From contig NZ_CP149787.1 in assembly GCF_037914945.1 (NCBI RefSeq), positions 2,852,001 to 2,916,000 on the forward strand: a DNA stretch of 64,000 bases, given 5' to 3'. The DNA is from Haloterrigena sp. KLK7 (GTDB lineage Archaea; Halobacteriota; Halobacteria; Halobacteriales; Natrialbaceae). The notes under the pieces were generated by a model. That model saw only the letters and a list, made by a program, of their open reading frames with translations, was not told the DNA's origin and searched no databases. A program made the translations under genes and the position numbers. Positions 32,856 to 41,571 of this stretch are shown piece after piece (position 1 is the stretch's first letter; each line of letters opens with the position of its first letter).

Positions 32856-33123
32856 TTCCGATCGACTGAGTACCGACTTCGGTGGAGGCGATCGACGCCG
32901 AATCGAACGTTTCGCTCGGTACCACTCCGATTTATGCCGATAATGCGAATGACGATAATGCGAACGATCTAGTCGCGTATAGCGGATCGAACTCGAGTGC
33001 GTTCGCCGATATCGGTCGGCAGGTAGCAACGCGGATCGATGGCGGTCCTCAACGTATTTAGGGGCGGACTGTTCATCAGGCAGCTAATGAGTCGCTCCGT
33101 ATCGAGTGGGACGGACCGATAGC

Positions 33124-33957
33124 ATGGCGGGATACTGGGATCTCATCGTGGCCGTTCTCGCGGGTATCGTTCAGGGAGTCGTCGAGTGGCTCCCGGTCTC
33201 CTCGCAGGGGAACCTCTCGCTGTTCCTGACGCTCGTCGGGACGGCGCCGGACCGCGCCCTCCAGCTGGCGCTGTTCCTGCAGTTCGGGACGACGCTCTCG
33301 TCGACGCTGTACTACCGGGACGATATTCGCGAGAGCCTCGAGGCCGTTCCCGGCTGGCGGCCGCAGACGGCGTTCGACGGCGCCAACGGTATCACGACGT
33401 TCGTCGTCGTCGCGACGCTCGCGACGGGGCTGATCGGCGTGCCGATCTACGTTCTGGCCGTCGACTTCGTGAGCGAACTGAGCGGCGGGCTGTTCATCGC
33501 GGCGATCGGCGTGTTGCTGATCGCGACCGGCGTCCTGCAGTTGGCGTCGGAGTCCGCGGCGGTGGCGGCTCGAGAGGAGCCGACGTTGAGGGATGCCCTC
33601 GTCGTCGGCGCGTTTCAGGGTCTGTCGATCCTCCCCGGCGTTTCTCGCTCGGGGATCACCTCGAGCGTGTTACTCTTTCGCTCCTACGAGCCGCCCGCGG
33701 CGTTCCGGCTCTCGTTTCTCCTGTCGATTCCGGCGGGGTTGGGCGCCGGTGCGTTGACGTTCGCGTCTGAGGGGGGAATTCCGGGGATCGGACTCGAGGA
33801 AGCGCTGGTGGCGCTCGCGACCAGCGCGATCGTGGGGTACGCGACGATCGGGTTGCTGACGCGCGTAGTGGAGCGGGTGCCGTTCTGGATCGTCTGCTTC
33901 GGGCTGGGCGGGGTGGCGATCGTCGGCGGTGGCGGCGTGTCGGTGTTGATGGCGTGA
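33124..33957 (+). CDS. uppP: UppP/BacA-like polyprenyl-diphosphate phosphatase
   Basis: A 277-residue membrane phosphatase with about eight hydrophobic helices. Both family signatures are present: GIVQGVVEWLPVSSQGNLSL near residue 15 (catalytic Glu region) and SILPGVSRSGITSSVLLF near residue 172 (phosphate-binding Ser/Arg). Bacterial relatives recycle undecaprenyl diphosphate; in archaea the substrate is presumably dolichyl diphosphate from protein glycosylation, which is inference. The ATG at 33124 is chosen over the GTG at 33106. Confidence 0.88.
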   Translation: MAGYWDLIVAVLAGIVQGVVEWLPVSSQGNLSLFLTLVGTAPDRALQLALFLQFGTTLSSTLYYRDDIRESLEAVPGWRPQTAFDGANGITTFVVVATLATGLIGVPIYVLAVDFVSELSGGLFIAAIGVLLIATGVLQLASESAAVAAREEPTLRDALVVGAFQGLSILPGVSRSGITSSVLLFRSYEPPAAFRLSFLLSIPAGLGAGALTFASEGGIPGIGLEEALVALATSAIVGYATIGLLTRVVERVPFWIVCFGLGGVAIVGGGGVSVLMA

Positions 33958-34157
33958 GCGGCAGCTGATCGTCTTTCCGTTGGCCCCCTCAGATATCGAA
34001 CGACTGGTCCGTTTCTCAACGATTACGGAACCACTCTCGCAAACGGACTCCGAAGAGAAACGGTGCTCGACGGTGGTCGATAGGGACTGTCGGTACGAAA
34101 CGCGAACCGGTCCGCCGAGAGGAAAAGACTACATGCCCACCGCTGGGCAGTCAAGAC

Positions 34158-34406
34158 GTGACATCGATCGCACCGCTGTTCGTCCCCGGCATGCCCGGCG
34201 GACCGGAACTGCTGATCATCGTCGGAGTCGCCATCCTGCTGTTCGGCGCGCAGAAGATCCCGAAACTCGCGCGGTCCATCGGCGAATCGACCGGCGAGTT
34301 CAAGAAAGGCCAGGCGAAAGTCGAGCAGGAACTCGAGGAGTACCGCCGCGACGCCGCCGCCGACGTCGACGTCGAGACGGAGCCGGCTACCGAGACGCAG
34401 TCGTAA
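34158..34406 (+). CDS. tatA: TatA/E twin-arginine translocase subunit
   Basis: An 82-residue protein with a GTG start. One transmembrane helix (about 16-31, ELLIIVGVAILLFGAQKIPK) is followed by the hallmark FG-x-KIPKLAR hinge and an amphipathic helix (SIGESTGEFKKGQAKVEQEL), then an acidic tail. It forms the pore-forming element of the Tat system, which haloarchaea use for most exported proteins, including several in this window. TatC is not in the window. Confidence 0.9.
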   Translation: MTSIAPLFVPGMPGGPELLIIVGVAILLFGAQKIPKLARSIGESTGEFKKGQAKVEQELEEYRRDAAADVDVETEPATETQS

Positions 34407-34595
34407 CCGCGCGCTCGAGAACGGCCGCTACTGATCAGCCGTCCTTTTTCCGCGATATCGGTCACGACGCGGAGCCCGACCGTCGAAATACGCGTCGTGT
34501 CCCGACTGGACCGCTCTACGCGTCGTCTCTCAGTCCCCACGCTCGAGCTTCGCGCGTGTTTCGCGACCACTGCGTGAAAAAACGAGCGGCAGCGC

Positions 34596-34787
34596 TTAGA
34601 ACGGGAGTCCGTCGGTCCCGCGTCCGTCACTTCCGCTTTCGATCTCGGGCGCGCGAACCGCCCCGTCGCCCGCGGAGAGTTCGCGGTACGTCGAACAGTT
34701 CGGACAGCCGTGGACCTCGTCGTCCACGCCGAACACTCGAACGAAATCGCCCGTCACGTACGCGTCGCAGTTGCCACACGTTGGCAT
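34596..34787 (-). CDS. Small zinc-finger protein (63 aa)
   Basis: ATG at 34787 gives MPTCGNCDAYVTGDFVRVFG followed by VDDEVHGCPNCSTYREL. There are two C-x2-C pairs separated by about 25 residues, making one zinc ribbon, and then a disordered acidic tail. The pattern CxxC-x-FVRVFG is typical of a haloarchaeal zinc-ribbon family with no known function. The longer frame reaching 35933 belongs to the shadow of the neighbouring gene. Confidence 0.78.
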   Translation of the reverse strand: MPTCGNCDAYVTGDFVRVFGVDDEVHGCPNCSTYRELSAGDGAVRAPEIESGSDGRGTDGLPF

Positions 34788-34885
34788 GAGTTGCGTCACG
34801 CTTTCGAGTAAACAGTGATAAACATATCGGTGGTTTTCATAAGCTGTTGCTGAGAACGATCGCGTGCCGGCGAATCGCTCGCCCG

Positions 34886-35746
34886 TTACGCTCGAGCGCG
34901 GCGATACGCGGCGACGTACCGCAGTCGAGGGGGCAACGCCGGAATCGCGGTCCGCACCAGCGCGGTCCACGCGTCGAACAGCTGCTGCCGTCGAGGCGAC
35001 CAGGGGAGGCCGTAGGCCTCCCGAACTGCGGCCGGAAGCGTGCCGATGCCGACGGTCGCGTACAGCGGCCCCAGGACGCGACCCTGCCGAAACAGCGCTC
35101 GCTGGAGGGTGCGAGCGCGGCTCCCGACCGCGAGAGTCTCGGTGCACATCCGCTCGTAGTAGTCGGCGAAGTCGGTCACCGCTTCGGGGTACGCCGTCTC
35201 CGGGACGCCGACCAACCGTCCGAACCGTTTGCACTCCCGGTAGTACGTCGCTCGCTCCGTCTCGGAGAGGGGCGCCACGTAGGTTTCGTAGGCCGTCATC
35301 GATTGCTCGATCAGCGTCGCGTGGACCCAGCGGAGGAGCGCGGGGTCGGTCGCCGCGTAGCGGTCGCCGGCCGAGAACGATCCGGCGGCGTCGTCCAGCG
35401 TTCCGGTGACCGCCGCGTGACGAGCGCGGATCTCGAGGGCGCTCTCGGCCGCGGTGGTGACGTCGCCGAAGATCAGGGCGTGGACGTGCTCGAAGGTCCG
35501 ACGGAACCGTCCGATCGGGTCCGCTTCGAAGGTGCTGTGTTCGCCGACGCCGGCGGCGACTGCCGGATGCGCGAGCTGGAGCAAAATCGTGCTGACGCCG
35601 CTCATCAGGAGCGCTCGTTCCCGACCGACAGTCCACATGACTGATTCCGGGCCGAAGAACCCGCGATCGTGCGCGTCCACGTCGTCGACGAGGGCCGCGA
35701 TATCCGGCGGCAGGGTCCGCCGGTCGACGGGGGCGGATCGGTCCAT
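34886..35746 (-). CDS. MpaB-family (DUF2236) oxygenase-like protein
   Basis: A 286-residue protein of the latex-clearing/mycophenolic acid MpaB-related DUF2236 family, whose better known members are haem-dependent oxygenases. Conserved parts are RGFFGPESVMWTVGRERALL, LLQLAHPAVAAGVGEHSTFE, FEHVHALIFGD and RWVHATLIEQSMTAYETYVA; the histidines of HP, EH and RWVHATL are the likely ligand set. ATG 35746 gives a normal-length member. The longer upstream frame enters the origin-flanking DNA. Substrate unknown. It borders the replication origin. Confidence 0.84.
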   Translation of the reverse strand: MDRSAPVDRRTLPPDIAALVDDVDAHDRGFFGPESVMWTVGRERALLMSGVSTILLQLAHPAVAAGVGEHSTFEADPIGRFRRTFEHVHALIFGDVTTAAESALEIRARHAAVTGTLDDAAGSFSAGDRYAATDPALLRWVHATLIEQSMTAYETYVAPLSETERATYYRECKRFGRLVGVPETAYPEAVTDFADYYERMCTETLAVGSRARTLQRALFRQGRVLGPLYATVGIGTLPAAVREAYGLPWSPRRQQLFDAWTALVRTAIPALPPRLRYVAAYRRARA

Positions 35747-35931
35747 GGTGATCGTGTACGAGTTCCAGCGACGAATACTCGCCGGGCCACGGCGCCGCCT
35801 CGAGTGACGCCCGAACGGCGACGAGCGGCGATCGGAGCCGCGAACGCTCCGAACAGTCACTTTCCGAAGAGCGATCTTCGAACGACCGGCGGAAACGCGA
35901 CCGCTCGAAACGGCGACCGACGACGACAGGC

Positions 35932-35952
35932 ACACCCCTCGTTTTCAGTGAA
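35932..35952 (-). other. ORB element 1 (left, inverted)
   Basis: Read on the minus strand, the 21 bases are identical to the four plus-strand ORBs (TTCACTGAAAACGAGGGGTG plus T). An origin recognition box bound by Orc1/Cdc6, facing ORB 2 across the AT-rich region. Confidence 0.9.
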
Positions 35953-35974
35953 AGCGAAAACCCGCGGGCGGAGA

Positions 35975-36100
35975 AATTAGGCGCTAATATAAAGGAAAGA
36001 CTGGACGAGGACGGGACGATCTAATAGCGAATTACAGCGTCTCTTTCCCTACAACTACACTACTACTTTACCGATACAATAAATAATATAATAACGCGAT
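35975..36100. other. AT-rich duplex unwinding element of oriC
   Basis: A long AT-rich run in an otherwise GC-rich window, densest at 36038-36098 (CAACTACACTACTACTTTAC, then ATACAATAAATAATATAATA). It lies between inverted ORBs at 35932-35952 and 36150-36170 and upstream of orc1/cdc6. This is the standard haloarchaeal origin layout, so it is the likely melting site. No coding potential is seen. Confidence 0.88.
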
Positions 36101-36149
36101 CAGGAGTCGCGGTGCGGCAGCGGACTGCGGACCCCCACTTACGCGGCCG

Positions 36150-36170
36150 TTCACTGAAAACGAGGGGTGT
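36150..36170 (+). other. ORB element 2 (right)
   Basis: TTCACTGAAAACGAGGGGTG plus T, the exact inverted partner of ORB 1 at 35932-35952. It is followed by a short GT run (36169-36175). It lies 120 bases before the orc1/cdc6 start. Confidence 0.9.
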
Positions 36171-36234
36171 GTGTGTCGGCGCTCTACGGCGACCGATCAG
36201 TGCGTCACTCACTCTCGTGGGCCAGCTCGAGTCT

Positions 36235-36266
36235 TTCACTGAAAATCCGGTTCGGTGCGTTTATCA
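36235..36266 (+). promoter_or_regulatory. orc1 promoter with half-ORB
   Basis: TTCACTGAAAA at 36235-36245 repeats the first 11 bases of the ORB but lacks the G-rich half. A TATA-like GTTTATCAC follows at 36259-36267, about 27 bases before the ATG at 36291. Partial occupancy by Orc1 could dampen its own gene; that is inference. Confidence 0.5.
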
Positions 36267-36290
36267 CTCGCGTCCGGAAAGTCCTCGGCA

Positions 36291-37574
36291 ATGGGAACTG
36301 ATCCGATCCCGACGCCCTCGATCGAGGAACTCCAGGACGATCCGATGGCGGACGGAACGACGTCGATCTTCCGTCGTCGGGAACTCCTCCGCCCCCAGCA
36401 CGTCCCCCAGAAGGACCGCATCGTCGGTCGCGACCGGGAGATCGAGACCGTCGAGGCGCTGCTCAAACCGGCGGCCTTCGGCGACCCGCCCGAGAGCGGC
36501 TTCCTCTTCGGGAAGACCGGGACCGGCAAGTCGCTGGTCGCCAAACACGTCACCGGTCGGGCACGGGGCATCGCTCAGATGCAGGAGACCGATCTGACGG
36601 CCGCGTACGTCGACTGCGATCAGTACAACACGGAGACGCGAGCCGCCCGGAAGATGGCCTTCGAGGTCCGCGACGCGATCGATCCCGACCGCTACATCCC
36701 GAAAGACGGGGTCGGCGCGAGCCGCTACTACGACGCGCTCTGGGACGGGGACGGCCTCCTCCACGAGACGGACTCGCTGATCGTCATCTTGGACGAGATC
36801 GACAAGCTCGGGGACGACACCGCCGAAATTCTCTCGAAGCTCTCGCGATCCGAAGAGGCGGGGAAGACGGGCTGTTACATCGCGGTCGTCGCGATCAGCA
36901 ACAAGACCGACTACACCGACGCGCCCGACGAACGCGTCGCCTCGAGCTTTCAAGACGATCCGATCATCTTCCCGCCCTACGACGCGACCCAGCTCCAGGC
37001 GATCCTCGAGCGCCGCAAGGACGCGTTCAAGGACGGCGTCCTCGAGCCGGGCGTGATCGAACTGGCCTCGGCGCTCGCCGCGCGGGATCACGGCGACGCC
37101 CGCCGGGCGCTGGACATCCTCCGCTCGGCCGGGAAGCTCGCCGAGAAGGACGACAGCGAACGAGTGACCGAGGATCACGTGCGCAAGGCCGACGAGTACA
37201 GCGACCTCAACCGTTCCATTCAGGTCATCAAGAACGGGACGCCCCACTCCCGGTACGCCCTCTACGCGCTGGCGTACCTGACGAAGTCCAAGCTCACGGA
37301 CTCCTTCTCGACGGGCGAGGTCTACGACACCTACTGCATCGTCGCCGACGTCGTCGCCGGCGAGTCGCTGACCCACCAGCGCGTCCTCGATCTGATGAAG
37401 AAGTGGACGCTGCCGGAGATCACCGAGAGCAGACACACCGGCGGCGGCAAGGGCCAGGGAAGCTATCGGACCCACCGCCTGCTCCACGATCCCGACGTCG
37501 TGATGAGCGCCTGCCTCGAGTCGGCCGACGATCAGCGCAGCGTCCTGAACGCGCTCTCCGAATCCTCGATCTGA
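36291..37574 (+). CDS. orc1: Orc1/Cdc6 replication initiator
   Basis: A 427-residue AAA+ initiator that binds ORBs, melts the origin and helps load MCM. Walker A is GKTGTGKS (74-81), Walker B LIVILDEID (163-171), sensor 1 lies near IAVVAISNKTD and sensor 2 in GDARRALDIL (267-276). The C-terminal winged helix (about 320-427) would contact the ORB G-rich half. ATG 36291 fits the promoter; the longer frame to 36255 does not. It is adjacent to its own origin, the arrangement seen for active haloarchaeal origins. Confidence 0.95.
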   Translation: MGTDPIPTPSIEELQDDPMADGTTSIFRRRELLRPQHVPQKDRIVGRDREIETVEALLKPAAFGDPPESGFLFGKTGTGKSLVAKHVTGRARGIAQMQETDLTAAYVDCDQYNTETRAARKMAFEVRDAIDPDRYIPKDGVGASRYYDALWDGDGLLHETDSLIVILDEIDKLGDDTAEILSKLSRSEEAGKTGCYIAVVAISNKTDYTDAPDERVASSFQDDPIIFPPYDATQLQAILERRKDAFKDGVLEPGVIELASALAARDHGDARRALDILRSAGKLAEKDDSERVTEDHVRKADEYSDLNRSIQVIKNGTPHSRYALYALAYLTKSKLTDSFSTGEVYDTYCIVADVVAGESLTHQRVLDLMKKWTLPEITESRHTGGGKGQGSYRTHRLLHDPDVVMSACLESADDQRSVLNALSESSI

Positions 37575-37602
37575 CGGATTCTATCGCCTCTCTCCGGCGT
37601 AT

Positions 37603-37623
37603 TTCACTGAAAACGAGGGGTGT
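37603..37623 (+). other. ORB element 3, downstream of orc1
   Basis: A 21-base copy identical to ORB 2, 29 bases after the orc1 stop codon and in the same orientation. Confidence 0.88.
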
Positions 37624-37667
37624 CTATCCGAGTACTCGAGCGGTAGTTGTACAGCCCCTACCCCCGC

Positions 37668-37688
37668 TTCACTGAAAACGAGGGGTGT
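37668..37688 (+). other. ORB element 4, downstream of orc1
   Basis: Identical 21-base copy, 65 bases start-to-start from ORB 3, same orientation. Confidence 0.88.
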
Positions 37689-37699
37689 CTCGAGGCGTG

Positions 37700-37720
37700 T
37701 TCACTGAAAACGAGGGGTGT
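37700..37720 (+). other. ORB element 5, downstream of orc1
   Basis: Identical 21-base copy, 32 bases start-to-start from ORB 4 (about three helical turns), so initiator molecules would bind both on the same face. Confidence 0.88.
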
Positions 37721-37869
37721 GCCGCGTCGAGTTCGCTGTCCCACGCGGCTGCATCGAACGCGCTGCCTCCGTGACTGACGTCGAACCAGCAGTCCAACGC
37801 GGCCGCGTCACGATCACCTGAGCCCGATAATCCGAAATATAATCGAAACATACTATTCTATCGGTTGAA

Positions 37870-39099
37870 ATGAGTGTCGTAATGTCCTCCACTCGACGAG
37901 GCGTTCTGAAGACCGCCGGTGCCGGTGCCGCGAGCGCGACGCTCGCGGGCTGTTCGCTGCTCTCGCGCGTGATCGATTCCGATCCCGACGAGCCCCCCGC
38001 GTCGGGCGTCGATCAGTTGCCGGACCCCGGGAAGCACGTCCACGGCGCGAACGGGGACTGGTCGAGTTTCGGCTGCAACGCGGGAAACACGCGCGCGGTC
38101 GCCGACGGCGCGGCGCCGGTCGACGGCGTCACCGAGCGCTGGCGGGTCGAGATCGCACAGACCGCCTACCGGGCGCCCGTGGTCGCGGACGGGCGCGTTT
38201 ACCAACTCGATCACCGAACGCTACGGGTCTTCGACGCCGCGGACGGGACGGAGCTGTGGACCGTCGAGGACGGTAGGACGGCACCGCTGGTCCGCGACGG
38301 CGTCGCGTACGTTCCGACGTCGTCCGCGCTCTACGCACTCGAGGCCGACACCGGCGAACGGCTGTGGGAACGGACGTTCGAGAACCCGGGTCAGGTGACG
38401 TCCCCGACGATCTACGACGGACGGCAGCTGGTCTGTGGCGCGGGCGAACGCGTCGTCGCGCTCGATCCCGAGACCGGCGAGATCCGGTGGGAACGCGATG
38501 TCTTCGGGCAGGTACTCGATCAGTTGGCCGTCTTCCAGGGCTACGGGCTCGTCGTCGCGACCGAAGCCGGCGAGGTCTCGTTGCTCACCGGGGAGGGGAC
38601 GGGTCGGTGGCGGTGGGAACTCCCGTCGGCGCCGGTCGGCCCGCCGAGCGCCGACTCGGATTCGGTGTACGTCTCCTGCCGAGACGGATCGACGTACGCG
38701 CTGATGGACGATGGGCTGTCGAACCCGAAGCGCAACTGGACGGCCGATACCGGCTGGGCCGAACGCGGGATCTGCGTCGTCGACGATCTCCTCCTCGTCG
38801 CGAACGGTCGCGGGCTCCACGCCGTCGACGCCGAGTCCGGCGAGCGACACTGGGAGTCCGATATCGGCGACTGGCGACACACGGCTCCGGCGTACGGACG
38901 CGACACCGTCTTCGTCGGCGGTGACTGCCTCCGGGCGTTCGATCCGACGCCCGGCGACAGCCCGGACGACGGACCCGCAGTCCGATTCGAACGGGAATTC
39001 GCGGGCCGGGTCGGTCCGGGTCCGGTCCTCGACGACGGCACGCTGTACGTCGTCACCGGAGTCGAAGGCGAGACGTTCGCGCTCCTCGCGCTGGAGTGA
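37870..39099 (+). CDS. PQQ-like beta-propeller lipoprotein
   Basis: A 409-residue exported protein. The N-terminus has a Tat-type signal (TRRGVLKTAGAGAASATLAG then C), with the cysteine of the lipobox near residue 29. About seven propeller blades follow with repeated tryptophan docking motifs (LRVFDAADGTELWTV; LYALEADTGERLWE; VVALDPETGEIRWERDV; LHAVDAESGERHWES), as in outer-surface PQQ-repeat and BamB-like proteins. PQQ binding itself is not implied. ATG 37870 fits the TATA at 37836-37843; ATG 37882 is an alternative. Confidence 0.88.
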   Translation: MSVVMSSTRRGVLKTAGAGAASATLAGCSLLSRVIDSDPDEPPASGVDQLPDPGKHVHGANGDWSSFGCNAGNTRAVADGAAPVDGVTERWRVEIAQTAYRAPVVADGRVYQLDHRTLRVFDAADGTELWTVEDGRTAPLVRDGVAYVPTSSALYALEADTGERLWERTFENPGQVTSPTIYDGRQLVCGAGERVVALDPETGEIRWERDVFGQVLDQLAVFQGYGLVVATEAGEVSLLTGEGTGRWRWELPSAPVGPPSADSDSVYVSCRDGSTYALMDDGLSNPKRNWTADTGWAERGICVVDDLLLVANGRGLHAVDAESGERHWESDIGDWRHTAPAYGRDTVFVGGDCLRAFDPTPGDSPDDGPAVRFEREFAGRVGPGPVLDDGTLYVVTGVEGETFALLALE

Positions 39100-39244
39100 T
39101 CGCCCCGTCTCGGCGCCGATCGCCGTTTCGCGGCGAGGCGCCGAGTCGGATCCGGCCGCGGGTTCGGCGCTCCACGGGAATTACTGCCACGTATTTCGGC
39201 ATATGGAAAATATTAAGCGTCGGTATAGCCTAGCCGCTTTCACG

Positions 39245-40246
39245 ATGACTGAGTACGTTTCGACCACGCCGGGGCTCTATCCGCTCCCGGACTGGGCGAA
39301 AGACGACCTCTCGGACCTGAAAGGCCACCAGAAGCACGACCTCATCAGCGGCGACGAGGGCGAGGAGATCACCGCGGCCTACGAGGAGGCCCGCGAGGAA
39401 GTGATCGGCGCACAGGAGGAGGCCGGCCTCGACCGCGTCGTCGAGGGCCAACTGCGCTGGGACGACATGCTCGCCCATCCGCTGGCCGTCCACGACGCCG
39501 TCGAGACCCGCGGGATCGTCCGGTACTACGACAACAACAACTTCTATCGAGAGCCGGTCGTACAGGACGAGCTCGGCTTCTCCGGCGACGTCGCGGACGA
39601 ACTCGAGGCCGCGGCCGACCTGACCGACGGCGACCTGCAGGCCGTTCTCCCCGGTCCGTACTCGCTCGCGGATCTCGCGACCGACGAACAGTACGGCGAC
39701 GAGGCCGACTTCCTCTCGGCTATCGCCGACTTCCTCGAGGGCGAGGTCGACGCCTTCCCGGACGTCGAGACGCTGTTCCTGCTCGAGCCGTCGCTGGTCG
39801 AGAACGTGCCGGAGGACGGCCAGGACGAACGCGCCAGCGAGGCGATCGATCGGGTCGCGAGCGCGACCGACGCCGACGTCGTCGTCCAGCCCTACTGGGG
39901 CGCGCTCGAGGAGAAGATGTACGCGCACCTGCTCGACGCCGACATCGACGCGGTCGGCTTCGACTTCGTCGCGAACCAGGACGACAACCTCTACAACATC
40001 CAGGAGTACGGCGCCACGGACGACGTCGCGCTCGGCCTCGCGGACGGCCAGAACACGCTCGTCGAGGACCCCGAAGCGATCCGCGACCGGACCGAGTGGG
40101 TCGAGGGCCAGCTCGGCGTCACCGAGTTCGAGACGGTCTACCTGACGACGAACACGGAGACGTTCTACCTGCCCTACAGCAAGTACCAGGAGAAACTCGC
40201 CGTCCTTGCCGAAGCCGCGGATCTCGCGGAGGTGACCGCCGCATGA
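39245..40246 (+). CDS. Methionine synthase-like protein, N-terminal partner
   Basis: A 333-residue UROD/MetE-type TIM-barrel protein, the first of a pair that together correspond to cobalamin-independent methionine synthase. Visible: GLDRVVEGQLRWDDMLAHPL, VLPGPYSLADLA and the C-terminal VYLTTNTETFYLPYSKYQEK. No Cys zinc ligands are seen, so it is probably the folate-side or scaffold half. The stop overlaps the next start by four bases. A TATA-like AAAATATTAAG lies at 39207-39217. The split arrangement is common in haloarchaea. Confidence 0.85.
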   Translation: MTEYVSTTPGLYPLPDWAKDDLSDLKGHQKHDLISGDEGEEITAAYEEAREEVIGAQEEAGLDRVVEGQLRWDDMLAHPLAVHDAVETRGIVRYYDNNNFYREPVVQDELGFSGDVADELEAAADLTDGDLQAVLPGPYSLADLATDEQYGDEADFLSAIADFLEGEVDAFPDVETLFLLEPSLVENVPEDGQDERASEAIDRVASATDADVVVQPYWGALEEKMYAHLLDADIDAVGFDFVANQDDNLYNIQEYGATDDVALGLADGQNTLVEDPEAIRDRTEWVEGQLGVTEFETVYLTTNTETFYLPYSKYQEKLAVLAEAADLAEVTAA

Positions 40247-41319
40247 GCGCAAACGAGAACAAAGATCAGTTCCGACCCGAGGACCACGAGAACGACCACT
40301 TCCTGCTGACGACCGTCGTCGGCTCCTACCCGAAGCCCAAGTGGCTCAACCGCGCGAAGGAGCTCTACCAGGACGACGACCACGGCTTCGACGAGGACGA
40401 CTACCAGGAGGCCAAGGACGACGCCGCCCGCCTCATCACGAACGAACACGAGCGGGCCGGCCTCGACGTCGTCGTCGACGGCGAGATGCGGCGCAACGAG
40501 ATGGTCGAGTTCTTCGCCCACCGGATCGAGGGCTACGAGTTCAACGGCCCCGTCAAGGTCTGGGGTCACAACTACTTCGACAAGCCCAGCGTCGTCAGCG
40601 AGGTCGAGTACGACGATTCGTGGCTCGTCGACGAGTACGAGTTCACCGCGGCCGCCAGCGACCGCCCGGTCAAGGTCCCGATCACGGGCCCCTACACGCT
40701 CGCCAACTGGTCGTTCAACGAGGCCTACGACGACGACGAGGAGCTCGCCTACGACCTCGCGGACCTGGTCAACGAAGAGATCGAGAAGCTCGTCGACGCC
40801 GGCGCCCGCTACATCCAGATCGACGAGCCCGCGCTCGCGACCACGCCCGACGACCACGCCATCGTCGGCGAGGCGCTCGAGCACATCGTCGCCGACATCG
40901 ACGACGACGTCCGCATCGGGCTGCACGTCTGTTACGGCGACTACTCCCGTATCTACCCCGAGATCCTCGAGTTCCCGGTCGACGAGTTCGACCTCGAGCT
41001 CGCGAACGGCGACTACGAGCAGCTGGACGTCTTCAAGGACCCCGAGTTCTCCAAGGACCTCGCGCTGGGCGTCACCGACGCCCACGTCGCCGAGGTCGAA
41101 TCGGTCGAGCAGATCGAGGAGAACATCAAGAAGGGTCTCGAGGTCGTCCCGCCGGAGCAGCTCGTCGTCTCGCCCGATTGCGGCGTGAAGCTACTGCCCC
41201 GCGACGTCGCCTACGGGAAGATGGAGAACATGGTGCAGGCGGCCCGCAACGTCGAGGCCGACCTCGACGAGGGCAACATCGATATCGAGCGCGGTACGCC
41301 GACGCCCGCCGACGACTGA
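40243..41319 (+). CDS. metE: Methionine synthase, catalytic zinc-bearing protein
   Basis: A 358-residue protein equivalent to the C-terminal barrel of MetE. It begins the fold with TTVVGSYPKP, the conserved start of this domain. VVVDGEMRRNEMVEFF and KVPITGPYTLANWSF follow, then the substrate Asp in YIQIDEPALA. Zinc ligands come from LHVCYGDY (His and Cys) and SPDCGVKLLPRDVA (Cys). It would transfer a methyl group to homocysteine; the methyl donor in archaea is unsettled. It overlaps the preceding gene by ATGA. Confidence 0.9.
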   Translation: MSANENKDQFRPEDHENDHFLLTTVVGSYPKPKWLNRAKELYQDDDHGFDEDDYQEAKDDAARLITNEHERAGLDVVVDGEMRRNEMVEFFAHRIEGYEFNGPVKVWGHNYFDKPSVVSEVEYDDSWLVDEYEFTAAASDRPVKVPITGPYTLANWSFNEAYDDDEELAYDLADLVNEEIEKLVDAGARYIQIDEPALATTPDDHAIVGEALEHIVADIDDDVRIGLHVCYGDYSRIYPEILEFPVDEFDLELANGDYEQLDVFKDPEFSKDLALGVTDAHVAEVESVEQIEENIKKGLEVVPPEQLVVSPDCGVKLLPRDVAYGKMENMVQAARNVEADLDEGNIDIERGTPTPADD

Positions 41320-41571
41320 CGCGGTTCCCGCGGTAGCGCGTTCGCCGGCGGTTCGGTCGTCGCCGACGTTTCGTCCGTGATTTTCGTCGCTGCGTTCCGT
41401 TCCGATGGTCGTTTCGACGGCCGTGCGCACTCGTGACTCGCGCGAGACGTTCGCACGCAAATTGCGTTCGGGTAGACTGTTGAATCAACCGACACGAGAC
41501 CGACACGAGTGTTACCTGGTGACCCTCGAGTCCGATAATATATACATAGACAGGGTTCGAATAAATCGGTG

